Origin: Halioxenophilus aromaticivorans
Lineage (GTDB): Bacteria > Pseudomonadota > Gammaproteobacteria > Pseudomonadales > Cellvibrionaceae
Reading direction: 5' to 3'
Assembly (NCBI RefSeq): GCF_042850945.1
Contig: NZ_AP031496.1
Coordinates: 124,001 to 188,000 of the forward strand
Length of the DNA stretch: 64,000 nt
The notes beneath the pieces were generated by a model. It did no database searches and was not told the DNA's origin. It saw only the letters and a list, made by a program, of their open reading frames with translations. Positions 27,255 through 36,775 of the stretch are shown one piece after another (within the stretch, counting starts at the first letter, position 1; each line of letters starts with the position of its first letter). A program made the position numbers and the translations under genes.

Positions 27255-27872
27255 CTAGGACAACAGCTTTTCTAGGCGGCTGCCGTGGCGTGCCTGCTGG
27301 TTATCCAGCGTTAGACGTTGGGCGCGCATAACGGCTTTGAAGTCTTCTAAGGCGTCGTCGAAGTCTTCGTTAATAATAATGTAGTCGGCTTCCACGTAAT
27401 GTGACATCTCATTGATGGCTTTTTGCATGCGCCCGGCTATGATGTCGGCATCGTCTTGGCCACGATTGGTTAGGCGCTGCTCTAATGCCTCTCGCGAGGG
27501 CGGCAATATAAAGATGCCAACCGTATCTGGTAGCAGGCGTCGAATTTGGTCGGCGCCCTGCCAGTCTATCTCTAAGATCACATCCATACCGTTATTGAGC
27601 GTGTCTTCAACCCACTGCTGTGCGGTGCCGTAGCAGTTACCGAACACCTCGGCGTATTCCAAAAATTCACTGCGAGCCACCATAGCGTGGAAGGTCTCGG
27701 GCGTAACGAAGTGGTAGTTAACGCCTTCTTCCTCTCCCGGACGTTTGGGCCGGGTGGTGTGAGAGATGGAAACCAGGATGTTGCTCATACTACCGACTAA
27801 GGCTTCAACCAAGCTGGTTTTACCCGCACCCGAAGGGGCTGAAACGGTGAATAAAGTGCCTCGACTGCTCAT
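27255..27872 (-). CDS. gmk: Guanylate kinase
   Basis: From the ATG at 27872 the enzyme has 205 residues, the normal length; a longer frame to 27992 is unlikely. It phosphorylates GMP to GDP. The P-loop is SAPSGAGKTSL, and the GMP-binding region contains SISHTTRPKRPGEEEGVNYHF and FLEYAEVFGNCYGT. Downstream is rpoZ. In Pseudomonas the upstream neighbour is yicC; here yicC is almost 15 kb away, with the accessory block in between. Confidence 0.97.
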   Translation of the reverse strand: MSSRGTLFTVSAPSGAGKTSLVEALVGSMSNILVSISHTTRPKRPGEEEGVNYHFVTPETFHAMVARSEFLEYAEVFGNCYGTAQQWVEDTLNNGMDVILEIDWQGADQIRRLLPDTVGIFILPPSREALEQRLTNRGQDDADIIAGRMQKAINEMSHYVEADYIIINEDFDDALEDFKAVMRAQRLTLDNQQARHGSRLEKLLS

Positions 27873-28146
27873 GTGCTCGCTCGTTGGCTCGTAAGTGAAT
27901 AACTGGAGGGCCGCTACAGCCCCGGGTGGATAGGAAACCGCGCATCCTAACGGCTGGGCAGCAAAACTACAACTGTGCTGCCGTGCGGGCAAAGCCTGGG
28001 TGGTGTTCGCTGGGCTTATAGTTACTTTTTATACAGTGTAGTCGATGCGCTGGATGATTGTGCTGGTTGGCGGTGCTAAGCGGTGACTAAAGAACCGGCA
28101 CGAATTGTGTTAGCTTAACTGGGTACATGGAAATGGGGAAAGCAGA

Positions 28147-28797
28147 TTGAAGACGAGCACGATGAGAAGGATACGCCCAAAAAGAATTTTTTCGCTGGTG
28201 GTAAAAGGGCTACTTACCTTGCTACCACTGGCCATTACACTGTACGCCGTTATTTGGTTGGCCAGCACGTTAGAGGTAGTGTGCCGTAAATTGTTAATAT
28301 TTCTGTTACCGAATTTCTGGTACTTCCCCGGCATGGGGCTGATGACCGCCATTGCATTATTAGTATTGGTTGGCTTGGTGATGAATTTGTACGGCATGCG
28401 CTATCTGGTGGGGTGGGGCAATCGTCTGGTACAAAAAATACCGCTGATCAGCTCAGTGTATTCGGCCATTAGCGACATTATTACGGTGTTTAATATCGGC
28501 AAAAACAGCGAACTCAGCGCGGTGGTCAGCGTCGATAGTGGCAACGGCTTCCGCCAAATTGGATTCGTCACGGGTGAAAACGCCGGTGAGCGTTTATTCC
28601 CAGGCCAGAATAGGGTGGGGGTGTATTTGCCCATGAGTTATCAGATTGGGGGCTTTACCATGTACGTGCAACGCGAACATCTGGAGCCACTGGATATCAG
28701 TATCGAAGAGGCCATGCGCATCGCACTCACCGGCGGTGCCCAGGATGAATCTATGTTAGGCAAGGACCAAAAAACCTTGGAAGAGGCCATCCCTTAA
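28147..28797 (+). CDS. DUF502 family membrane protein
   Basis: The 216-residue protein has two transmembrane segments (about 20-42 and 60-85) and a C-terminal soluble domain, matching DUF502. Characteristic segments are LPLAITLYAVIWL near the first helix, QKIPLISSVYSAISD, and GVYLPMSYQIGGFTMYVQRE in the soluble domain. Function is unknown. The frame starts with TTG at 28147, preceded by GGGGAAAG; ATG at 28162 is the alternative. It is the first gene of the block between gmk and yicC and points away from gmk. Confidence 0.85.
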   Translation: MKTSTMRRIRPKRIFSLVVKGLLTLLPLAITLYAVIWLASTLEVVCRKLLIFLLPNFWYFPGMGLMTAIALLVLVGLVMNLYGMRYLVGWGNRLVQKIPLISSVYSAISDIITVFNIGKNSELSAVVSVDSGNGFRQIGFVTGENAGERLFPGQNRVGVYLPMSYQIGGFTMYVQREHLEPLDISIEEAMRIALTGGAQDESMLGKDQKTLEEAIP

Positions 28798-28884
28798 CTG
28801 TGTAAATATGACAATTGGCGAGCCTGGAAATGCAAACCGTACCCGGGCTCTTATTCGGCTTATTATTCGGCACTGCCCATTTTG

Positions 28885-28914
28885 CGGTCATATTAGTGTC
28901 ACGCAATTTAAAAT
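28885..28914 (+). promoter_or_regulatory. Pho box and -10 upstream of the TonB receptor
   Basis: The sequence CGGTCAT-ATTA-GTGTCAC (28885-28902) matches the Pho box consensus CTGTCAT-AAAT-CTGTCAC in 6 of 7 positions in each repeat. An AT-rich -10 candidate, TAAAAT, is at 28909-28914; the normal Pho promoter spacing is nearer 10 bases, so the exact -10 is uncertain. The receptor starts 76 bases after the box. Confidence 0.75.
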
Positions 28915-28977
28915 AATTTGTAATACCGTCTACCTACACTCGCGCCCAGAACAACCACATCACATGGGGACTGGGAT

Positions 28978-31317
28978 ATGCACACTCAAAAACTACTCGT
29001 CAGTGCCGTGGCATTAGCTTCTACCGCTTTTGCTTGGGCCCAAGAAGACACCGCCGAAAACCAAAACCAGGTCATTGAAGAACTACTGATTATTGGCCAG
29101 CAAAAATCCTACGGTAACAATGCTGTAACGCAATCCATGATGGATCAACATTCCTCACTTACCAGCGTGGTGGATGTCATAGACAACATCCCCGGAGTGT
29201 TGGTTACTGAGGGTGACAGCTTTGGCGCCGATGATTGGTCCACCACCGTCAGTATCCGCGGCTTTCAATTAAACCTAGATCAACAACAAATCGGCATGAC
29301 CATCGATGGCGTGCCTAACGGTAACTCCAACTACGGTGGCGGGTCCAAGGCCAACCGGTTTATCGATTCGGAAGATTTGGCCGGCGTGGAGGTTTCCCAA
29401 GGTACGGCGGATATTTCGTCCCGTTCCCACGAAGCCCTGGGCGGCACCCTGAACTATTTAACCAGTAACCCCGCAGATGAGTTTGGCTTTACCCTGAGCA
29501 CTGCCGTTGGTGAGTACGATGCAAAGAAAGTTTACGCCCGTTTGGACACCGGTGAGTTTGCGCCCAACACCTCGGCTTGGATCAGTGTGTCCAAATCTGA
29601 AAGCTCAGATTTTATGGAAGGCTCCGCTGAAAACGAGCGCGAGCATGTATCCGCAAAAATCGTCAGCGCGCAAGAGTTTGTCACCGTCACAGGTTTTGTT
29701 TCCTACGACGATGCCCATGAAGACAACTACCAACGTATTACCGTTGCCGAGTTCGACGTTAACGAAAAGTCCGACCGCTTAATCGGCACCTGGACAGGCA
29801 TACCTTATGTTGACCAAGTGTATCGCAAGGGCTGGTCTACACTGCGCGAAAATACCTTGGGTTATTTGAAAGTAGAATTTGAAAACGACGGCTTCAGCGC
29901 CAATGCCACTGGCTATTACCACCACAACAATGGCCGAGGCGATTGGTTGCCGCCCTACGTGGTTGCTGCGGATGGTAGCCTAGTAACCTACGTCGACAAC
30001 ACTGGCGCGCCTATTTCCTACTTTGCTGCCGATGGCACAGAGGTAGTTTCCATCCCCGGCTGTGAATCAACGTTGACCTTTCCCTACGGCGGTGGCAGCG
30101 CGGCCTTTGACCCAAGTTGCCAGGACACCAGCAACGGCGCCATTCCGGTGGGTTCCTACCGTCACACGCACTACACCAAAACTCGCACCGGCTTAACCGC
30201 AGACATCGCCTGGGCGGCGCAATTTGGTGAGGTCGCCAATACCTTGCGTGGTGGCTTGTGGTATGAAGATTACCTGCGCGAAGAATCTCGCAACTGGCAC
30301 CAAATTACGGATTCCCGCCTCGGCTATTCCTTTGAGGGCAGCCCTTACTGGTTACAATACGATAACGAGTTCCCGGTCACCACGGCGATGTACTACCTGG
30401 AAGACAGTATCGAAATGGCAGGCGTAACGGTTCGCTTGGGCGCAAAAAAATTCTTCGTTGAATTGGATAAAGACAACGAGCTAACCGGCGCCGGCGGCCC
30501 GGAAGTGGATTCCGATTCCGATGTGTTGCCGTCTTTTGGTGTGGTTTACAACACGCCGGTGGATGGCTTGGAAGTATTTTTTGGTTATGCCGAGAACTTT
30601 GCTGCCATCAAAGACGTGGTACTGGAGTCCGCCGATGCGGTGGCAAACGTCGAAGCCGAAACCGCTAAAAATACCGACGTGGGTATTCGTTTCCAGAACG
30701 ATAAATTCCAAGTCAGTGCCGTGTATTACGACATCGAATTCGATAATCGCATCCAATTTGTGGATGGTGGCAACGATGTCGTTTCCGGTGGTTCGGACTA
30801 CCTTGGTGAAGTGGCTGGCCAGTACATTAACCAAGGCGGCATTGAGTCCAACGGTTTGGAGTTAGCGTTTAGCTACAACATTAACGAAAACTTCTCGTTT
30901 TATTCTGCCTACACCTATAACGACTCCACCTACCTAGGCACCGGTGATTCCGCTGTAGATACGGCCCTGGGCATTAACCCAGGTAATACCGTTATTGGTT
31001 CGCCGGACAACATGTTGGTGTTGTCTTTGGATTTTACCATGAGCAATTACTACGCCGGCGTTAGCCAAAAATGGGTGGACGAACGTTTTGTCACCGCGGA
31101 TAACAGCTCGGCCAATATTGCGCCGGATTATTCCTTGTTTGATGTCTATGCCGGCACTGACATCGCGCTTAATTCCAGCTTTATCGAAAGCCTGAATGTG
31201 CATCTCACCGTGAATAACTTGCTGGATGAAAATTACCTATCCGGTATCTCCGGTGATTGGGGCGCCTGGGTAGGCGCACCGCGCACAGCGGTGTTGGGTT
31301 TGACGGCCAAGTTCTAA
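28978..31317 (+). CDS. TonB-dependent outer-membrane receptor, probably phosphate-regulated
   Basis: The 779-residue protein has a signal peptide ending near AFAWAQ, a short TonB-box-like stretch (IEELLIIGQQ), a plug domain (SLTSVVDVIDNIPGVLV, TVSIRGFQL, QIGMTIDGVPNG) and a long beta-barrel ending in the aromatic LGLTAKF. It imports a ligand too large or scarce for porins using TonB energy. The Pho box upstream and an alkaline-phosphatase-superfamily gene downstream suggest a phosphorus-containing ligand. The stop codon is the first triplet of a palindromic element, and a strong terminator stands before the phosphatase gene, so the pair may not be fully cotranscribed. Confidence 0.93.
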   Translation: MHTQKLLVSAVALASTAFAWAQEDTAENQNQVIEELLIIGQQKSYGNNAVTQSMMDQHSSLTSVVDVIDNIPGVLVTEGDSFGADDWSTTVSIRGFQLNLDQQQIGMTIDGVPNGNSNYGGGSKANRFIDSEDLAGVEVSQGTADISSRSHEALGGTLNYLTSNPADEFGFTLSTAVGEYDAKKVYARLDTGEFAPNTSAWISVSKSESSDFMEGSAENEREHVSAKIVSAQEFVTVTGFVSYDDAHEDNYQRITVAEFDVNEKSDRLIGTWTGIPYVDQVYRKGWSTLRENTLGYLKVEFENDGFSANATGYYHHNNGRGDWLPPYVVAADGSLVTYVDNTGAPISYFAADGTEVVSIPGCESTLTFPYGGGSAAFDPSCQDTSNGAIPVGSYRHTHYTKTRTGLTADIAWAAQFGEVANTLRGGLWYEDYLREESRNWHQITDSRLGYSFEGSPYWLQYDNEFPVTTAMYYLEDSIEMAGVTVRLGAKKFFVELDKDNELTGAGGPEVDSDSDVLPSFGVVYNTPVDGLEVFFGYAENFAAIKDVVLESADAVANVEAETAKNTDVGIRFQNDKFQVSAVYYDIEFDNRIQFVDGGNDVVSGGSDYLGEVAGQYINQGGIESNGLELAFSYNINENFSFYSAYTYNDSTYLGTGDSAVDTALGINPGNTVIGSPDNMLVLSLDFTMSNYYAGVSQKWVDERFVTADNSSANIAPDYSLFDVYAGTDIALNSSFIESLNVHLTVNNLLDENYLSGISGDWGAWVGAPRTAVLGLTAKF

Positions 31318-31609
31318 CAAGGATTGGAGGAAGCTCTGATTAGCCTCGGTTGCTTCTGCGCGAGCCCTCAAAGCTCAGCTGGCAAGGCGACTTTCGCAGT
31401 TAATGGCCTTAGTCCTTAGCAAGAAAGTCAACGCTGTCAGATGGGCTTTGAGGCCGCGCCCTTTGGGGCCGCCAGAGCTTCCCGATATCCTTGTTAGTGT
31501 TTTTTGACCGGGGCGCGCAGCCGTACGGCCAGTATGCCTGCAAAACACTGCCGCGATCTCGGAAAGCTCTGACTGCCAGAAGTCAGCCGAGGTTAGTCAG
31601 AGTTTCCTA
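31315..31609. repeat. Multi-palindromic element 2 (candidate MITE)
   Basis: The arms 31328-31358 and 31577-31608 form a long inverted repeat with a few mismatches and one gap, beginning AGGAAGCTCTGATTAGCC. The left end, 31315-31338, can also pair with 31473-31496 (about 20 of 24), so two mutually exclusive folds are possible. A third pairing joins 31364-31380 with 31438-31453 (CCTCAAAGC and GCTTTGAGG). No gene lies inside. It starts exactly at the TAA of the TonB receptor gene. Confidence 0.65.
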
Positions 31610-31617
31610 GGTTTTTT

Positions 31618-31640
31618 CGGGGCTTCGGCCCCGTTTTTTT
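31618..31640 (+). terminator. Intrinsic terminator upstream of the phosphatase gene
   Basis: The hairpin CGGGGCTTCGGCCCCG carries a TTCG tetraloop and is followed by seven T; six T also precede it. It is a textbook intrinsic terminator for the receptor transcript and ends 12 bases before the phosphatase start codon. Confidence 0.9.
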
Positions 31641-31651
31641 GGAGCGGTATT

Positions 31652-32776
31652 ATGCGGGTTTTGGTTATGTGTTTATTGGCAGTGCTGTGCTGCCAAAAGA
31701 GTTGGGCTGCGGACCACCTGGTGTTGATTACGTTGGATGGTCTGCGATGGCAGGAGCTGTTTCGCGGCTATGAAGACGCGTTACTGGAAAGTGAAGACTT
31801 TACCAAGCGGCCCGAGGACTTGAAAGTAATGTTCGATGGCGAAAGCACCGAGCAAAAACGCGAAAAGCTGATGCCATTTATGTGGCAAACCGTTGCCAAG
31901 CAGGGCGTTCTTATTGGCAACCAAGATAAACAGTCATCCATGCTGCTAACCAACACCTGGTGGTTTTCATATCCCGGTTACAATGAAATACTCACCGGCA
32001 AGGCCGACCCGAGCATAAACTCCAATGAAGCGGTGCCAAACAAAAATGTAACCATCCTAGAGTGGGTTAATCAACATAAAGACAACAAATCCAAAGTGGC
32101 CGCGTTTACCGGCTGGGACGCCTTCCCGGCGATTATTAACGAACAACGCAGTGGTGTTATGGTCAATGCCGCTTTCGAAAATGCGCAATGGAACAAGCTT
32201 TCTGATCGGGCCAAGGTGATTAATGAGTTGCAACACAGCACACCCAGCCCCTGGCACAATGTGCGCTTCGATGCCTTCACCTATGGCTTGGCGAAAGAAT
32301 ATTTGTTGGCCGAACAGCCTAAGTTAATGTACATCGCCTTGGGCGAAACCGATGACTTTGCCCACCAGGAAGAATACGACCAATACATTAAGTCGGCCCA
32401 CCGTTCAGATCAGTTTATTGCCGACCTTTGGCAAACCATTCAAACTACCAAGGGTTTAAAAGGCAACACCAATATCGTTATCGCGGTAGACCACGGCCGG
32501 GGAGTTACCGCACAAACCTGGCCCCACCACGCCAGTGCCAAAGCGCTAAAGCAGTATTTTAAAATGGAGCAGCAACCGAAAGAGGGAATCGTAGGCTCCA
32601 ATGCCGTTTGGTTAGCGGCGATTGGTCCAGACATTCGCGCGCTGGGCGAATTAACCGCTGCCCAACCTATGTATCAAAACCAAATTGCTGCCACGGTGCT
32701 CTCTCTGTTGGGCTATCAATTCACCGATTATGCCACGGACATTGGCAAGCCTCTCACCACAATAATTGAGCCATAA
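31652..32776 (+). CDS. Alkaline phosphatase superfamily protein, exported
   Basis: The 374-residue protein begins with a signal peptide (MRVLVMCLLAVLCCQKSWA). The metal-binding opening HLVLITLDGLRWQELFRG, the nucleophile region WWFSYPGYNEILTG, the GETDDFAHQEEYD segment and VAVDHGRG/HHA metal ligands place it in the phosphodiesterase/alkaline phosphatase superfamily. It probably acts in the periplasm on a phosphomonoester or diester. It follows a Pho-box-controlled TonB receptor, which suggests joint use of a phosphorylated compound. Substrate class is not deducible. GGAGCGG serves as ribosome binding site. Confidence 0.88.
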   Translation: MRVLVMCLLAVLCCQKSWAADHLVLITLDGLRWQELFRGYEDALLESEDFTKRPEDLKVMFDGESTEQKREKLMPFMWQTVAKQGVLIGNQDKQSSMLLTNTWWFSYPGYNEILTGKADPSINSNEAVPNKNVTILEWVNQHKDNKSKVAAFTGWDAFPAIINEQRSGVMVNAAFENAQWNKLSDRAKVINELQHSTPSPWHNVRFDAFTYGLAKEYLLAEQPKLMYIALGETDDFAHQEEYDQYIKSAHRSDQFIADLWQTIQTTKGLKGNTNIVIAVDHGRGVTAQTWPHHASAKALKQYFKMEQQPKEGIVGSNAVWLAAIGPDIRALGELTAAQPMYQNQIAATVLSLLGYQFTDYATDIGKPLTTIIEP

Positions 32777-32994
32777 AAATGCCGGTGCCGAGCCAGCCTC
32801 GGCACTACTGTTTTAACGCCGAGTCAACAGTACTTTAACGCTGGTTCAAAAGCTAATCTGCGTTTCGCCACCGCTTATCCTTCCGGCACACCAGCCTCGC
32901 TTACTCGGTAGCCAGTTTCCCCTGACCAACGGCACTGAATACCACGTTTACTCACCTATACTGGTTGAACACAAAAATTTTATCTTGGTTATAA

Positions 32995-35499
32995 ATGGAT
33001 TTCTGGCGACTCTTAAGCCCTGCAGCAGCGGATGGCACATTGCTAATCGGCCACCACAACCCCTGGGTTGGCGGTGCGGCGTTCTTTTTGGCAGTGGTGG
33101 GTGCCTCTGTGTTGGTGCCGGCGGTAAATCGTTATCGCGGCCATCAGCATCGCTACGTTTGGTTACTGGGAGGCGCGTTGACAATGGGCCTGGGCTTTTG
33201 GGGTATGCATTTCGCCTCCATGCTGGCCTACCATCTGCCTGTTATCCACGGTTACGATCGAACACACAGCTTGCTGTCCATGGTGCCGGTGATCGTCGCC
33301 TGTGGTTTGTGCATCTTTTTATGTTCTTTTAACCGTAGTCCCCCCTACCATGTTGTTTTAGCCGCTTTGGTGTTAGGGATTGGTATTGCTGGTACGCACT
33401 TTTGGGGCATGGAGGCCATGCGGCTGCCGGTGGCCATGCATTACAAACCCGGGCTTTTCTTTGTTTCTTTACTTGCGGCATTTGTGTTGCCTCTGGGCGC
33501 GTTACTGAGTGTGCATTGGTTGAGAAAGAAGGTTTCTCATCACTCAAACGCACTGCCTTTGGTGGCCACATTGGCGGTGGGTTTGTCGGTGTGCGCTTTC
33601 CATATTTTGGCCATGAGTGCCACCTACTTTGTGGTGACAGACCCCTCTGTATTGGTGACGACCCACCCCGTGCCCAGGGGATTGATGGCGGCCATCGTAT
33701 TGGTTGCGATATTGGTAGTGTTGTTACTCATCGGTCTGCTGCTGGATCGCCGCTGGGTGGATTTAAGCCAATCCTTAGCGCGCAGTGAACAACGTTTTAC
33801 GCGTATGGCGCAAAACAGTGGCGTAGCAATATTCACCTACAACCAAAACGGTGTGGTGTACGCAAACCCTGCGTTATCGACGATTTTAGGCTACGACAAA
33901 AAAGAGATTGAAACCCTGCCCCTAGCCGAAGTTTTAGGTCAGGACTGCGCAGACTTTGCCCTCGGGGCCATCAATGGTAAGCCCGTAGAGGGTGAAAATT
34001 TTCAAAGCCAGTTTGAAGTAACCACCAAAAGTGGCCACGTACGTTGGATTTATTTGAGCATCAGCGTTGAGCGAAAGTGCCAGGCGTTGATTGGCCTAGC
34101 CAGCAGTTTTGATATTACTAGCCAGAAACTGGCTGAGTCTAATTACCGCAAATTGGCCTATAAAGATTCCTTAACCCGGTTGGCCAACCGAGCTATGTTT
34201 ATCGACCGGGTAGAGCATCACCTGGCGTTGTTAAACCGACGCGGCGGCAACATTACCTCGTGCATTTTATTAATCGATTTGGATAAGTTTAAGGTCACCA
34301 ACGATACCCTTGGCCACGCCCATGGCGATCAACTGCTGCAAGCGGTGGGCGAGCGTTTGTTGGCCTGTTCTCGCAGTAGCGATACCGTGGCGCGATTGGG
34401 GGGTGATGAGTTTGTGATTCTGGCCGAGGGTGCCGATGATATTTACGACATCCAAGCCATCGCTGAAAAAATCATTGAGGAATTTAAAACGCCTCTGAAT
34501 ATTGGTGTGCAGCAGGTGCAAGTAGAGATCAGTATGGGAGCGCTGCCCATTGTGCCCAAAGCCTACAATAGCTCTGACGACATACTGCGTGATGCCGATA
34601 TTGCCATGTACCGGGCTAAAAAAGTGAATGGTTCCTACTGGGTGATATTTAATGAAGAGTTGGATGCCTCTGCTCGCCGTATGCGGCAACTGCAAATTGA
34701 ATTAAAGCAAACCATCGAGCAGGGCAGCTTGCAGTTTTTTTATCAGCCCATTATCGATATCGCAGAACAGCGGGTGGTGGGTTTTGAATCCTTGGCCCGT
34801 TGGCAAAGAGAAACCGGCGAATGGGTCTCACCGGCGGAATTTATTCCTCTGGCGGAGCGCTCTGGCAGTGTGTCGGATATTGGTTTGTGGGCACTTAAAC
34901 GGGCGGCGCAGCAGGTGGCGCAGTGGAGCGCTCGGTTTAATCGTCGGGATATCTACATCAGTATTAATATCGCGGCGGTGTCGTTTGGTGACGAGCGCTT
35001 TTACCAATTGCTGGATGACATGTTTGCACAATACGATTTGGCACCGGGGCAAATTCGTATTGAGCTGACTGAACGTATTTTAATGGAAAACGCCGACATG
35101 GTGTTGCCCAAGCTGGAAAAATTATTGCAAATGGGCTGTAACCTGATGCTCGACGATTTCGGCACCGGCTATTCTTCGCTCAGTTATTTACACCGTTTAC
35201 CCATCAATACCGTGAAAATAGACCGTAGCTTTATCGAAAGCCTCAACCAAGATCAACAAGCCCCGGCCATTGTAAAATCCATTGTGGGCCTGGCTGAGAA
35301 TTTAAATATGTCGGTCATTTCTGAAGGCGTAGAAACGCCCCAGCAATCGGCGCAGTTACTGGATTTGGGTTGCCAAGTGGTGCAGGGGTTTTTATATTCT
35401 AAGCCCATGCCACCAGAAGCCGCTGAGGCGTATTATGAGCAATACAACAGCACGGGTAATATCGTCAGCGACGACTCCCTGGCCGCGAACATGATGTAA
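32995..35499 (+). CDS. MHYT-PAS-GGDEF-EAL c-di-GMP protein
   Basis: The 834-residue membrane protein has three MHYT-like repeats within about seven N-terminal helices (WGMHFASMLAYH, WGMEAMRL, FHILAMSATYF). A PAS domain follows near 270-385, then a GGDEF domain with intact RLGGDEFVIL and an I-site RSSD five residues before it. The EAL domain has ESL in place of EAL (VGFESLARW) but keeps LDDFGTGYSS and VKIDRSFI. It may therefore both make and degrade c-di-GMP. MHYT domains are proposed to sense oxygen, CO or NO through copper. It stands alone in the accessory block. Confidence 0.93.
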   Translation: MDFWRLLSPAAADGTLLIGHHNPWVGGAAFFLAVVGASVLVPAVNRYRGHQHRYVWLLGGALTMGLGFWGMHFASMLAYHLPVIHGYDRTHSLLSMVPVIVACGLCIFLCSFNRSPPYHVVLAALVLGIGIAGTHFWGMEAMRLPVAMHYKPGLFFVSLLAAFVLPLGALLSVHWLRKKVSHHSNALPLVATLAVGLSVCAFHILAMSATYFVVTDPSVLVTTHPVPRGLMAAIVLVAILVVLLLIGLLLDRRWVDLSQSLARSEQRFTRMAQNSGVAIFTYNQNGVVYANPALSTILGYDKKEIETLPLAEVLGQDCADFALGAINGKPVEGENFQSQFEVTTKSGHVRWIYLSISVERKCQALIGLASSFDITSQKLAESNYRKLAYKDSLTRLANRAMFIDRVEHHLALLNRRGGNITSCILLIDLDKFKVTNDTLGHAHGDQLLQAVGERLLACSRSSDTVARLGGDEFVILAEGADDIYDIQAIAEKIIEEFKTPLNIGVQQVQVEISMGALPIVPKAYNSSDDILRDADIAMYRAKKVNGSYWVIFNEELDASARRMRQLQIELKQTIEQGSLQFFYQPIIDIAEQRVVGFESLARWQRETGEWVSPAEFIPLAERSGSVSDIGLWALKRAAQQVAQWSARFNRRDIYISINIAAVSFGDERFYQLLDDMFAQYDLAPGQIRIELTERILMENADMVLPKLEKLLQMGCNLMLDDFGTGYSSLSYLHRLPINTVKIDRSFIESLNQDQQAPAIVKSIVGLAENLNMSVISEGVETPQQSAQLLDLGCQVVQGFLYSKPMPPEAAEAYYEQYNSTGNIVSDDSLAANMM

Positions 35500-35534
35500 T
35501 GCTTGGCGGGCAAATCCCTAGGTGTTGCGCATTT

Positions 35535-36120
35535 GTGTTTAAACTGTTTCTGTTTACGACCCTGGTGTTTGTTGCCATCGTGACCCTGGTGATTACCCTA
35601 GAAAACCGCATCTGAAAACGCCGCGCAGCGTTTATCGATGCCTACGCCTTTCCTGTCAAAGTCGAACTACAACTCGCTAAGCCGTACTCTAGTCTAAGCC
35701 AGGCCCAGCGCAGCCATGTACTAGCGGCGTTAAGAGAGTATTTTCACCTTTGTAGTGAAGCCGGTGGCATTCCGGTGGCTAAGCCGACCCAGGCTGTGGA
35801 CGTTGCCTGGCACGAATTTATTCTGCACACACGCGTTTATAAGGGATTCTGTAAATAGGTATTGGGTCGAATTTTACATCACACACCTGCCGAAGCCATG
35901 GTGACACCCATCCACTCGTCACAAGGGGCCCAAGAGGACATCCGCGTGGCCTGGCGTCTGTCCTGTATGCGCGAGGGCATCGATCCCCAATCCCCGTCGG
36001 CGCTGCCCACCCTGTTCGCGTTAGATTCTGACTTGAATATCCCGGATGGCTCACCTACGAGCTCGACTGCGTAGCAAGTCTCAACCAAAACGGCTACTGC
36101 GCCAGTCATTTCGGCTGCAC
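35535..36120 (+). pseudogene. Decayed gene resembling glycine-rich-domain-like (GRDP) proteins
   Basis: Reading from a GTG at 35535, one frame encodes a membrane start (FKLFLFTTLVFVAIVTLVITLENRI), a TGA at 35613, then KRRAAFIDAYAFP through ALREYFHLCSEAGG and VDVAWHEFILHTRVYKGFCK, a TAG at 35856, and LGRILHHTPAEAMVT onward. After DLNIPDG near 36050 the homology-like reading shifts one frame (LTYELDCVASLNQNGYCASHFGC). The motif WHEFILHTR and the HHTPAEAM segment resemble a family of bacterial proteins related to plant GRDP proteins. Two stops and one shift make it a pseudogene. It runs directly into a hipA remnant. Confidence 0.7.
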
Positions 36121-36588
36121 TTCTCATCGGCCATGACACAGCTAGAGTAATACGACGGTGAACAATCACAGAGTGCGAGCTACTTGGAGATCGCTGAGTT
36201 TCTTTCCACTCAAGGAGCGAACACGGCAGCTGATTTATCGCAGTTGTGGCGTCGTATCATATTCAATATAGCCGTATCTAACACAGATGATCATCTGCGC
36301 AATCATGGCTTTTTACTGGTAAAGAATGGTTGGAAATTATCTCCTGCGTACGACTTAAGCCCCATCGTTGGGAAGCGCGGATTACATCTGAATATTACGG
36401 ATTCGGACAACGCTTTAGACTACCAATTAGCCTTTGACGTAAAAGATTTCTTTCGGCTTTCTAGAGTCCAAGCCGATAAAATTTATGATGAAGTCCTGTA
36501 CGCGGTTAGACAATGGCGGGCCGTTGCTAAGCGGCTAGGTGTTAGCCGCGCGGAGCAAGCCATGAGTGAGTCGGCGTTTAACGTTTGA
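36112..36588 (+). pseudogene. 3' remnant of a second hipA gene
   Basis: The sequence from CGGCTGCA at 36112 is homologous to the end of the intact hipA at 40009-40485. The last 134 codons give about 110 identical residues, including NIAVSNTDDHLRNHGFLL and PAYDLSPIVGK. A TAA at 36148 interrupts the frame and the 5' two-thirds is missing, so no functional kinase can be made. The divergence of about 17 percent means it is not a recent copy of the neighbour. It lies outside the att-bounded element. Confidence 0.85.
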
Positions 36589-36775
36589 TACGTTGGACGA
36601 AATTTGCTGGTTTAGCCTTGGGGAAATTAGACCTTAACATCTAGGCAAGCTCGATTCTTACTATGCTACAGATCTTAGATCGTCTTTTGGGCTTTAAGGA
36701 TGTTTTTATGGATGTCTCAAATGGTTGTCACTAAACAGTGCGCTTTGTTTATATGCAAGCCGGCTGTCAAGATAA

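Noticed and set aside
35613..35858. Recoding of TGA as selenocysteine or TAG as another amino acid in the GRDP-like gene
   Set aside because: Two different stops and a later frameshift in the same gene indicate decay; no selenocysteine insertion element was evident.
36184..36588. A separate intact gene of 134 codons
   Set aside because: It is the tail of hipA without its kinase core and with an upstream in-frame stop, so I treat it as a remnant.
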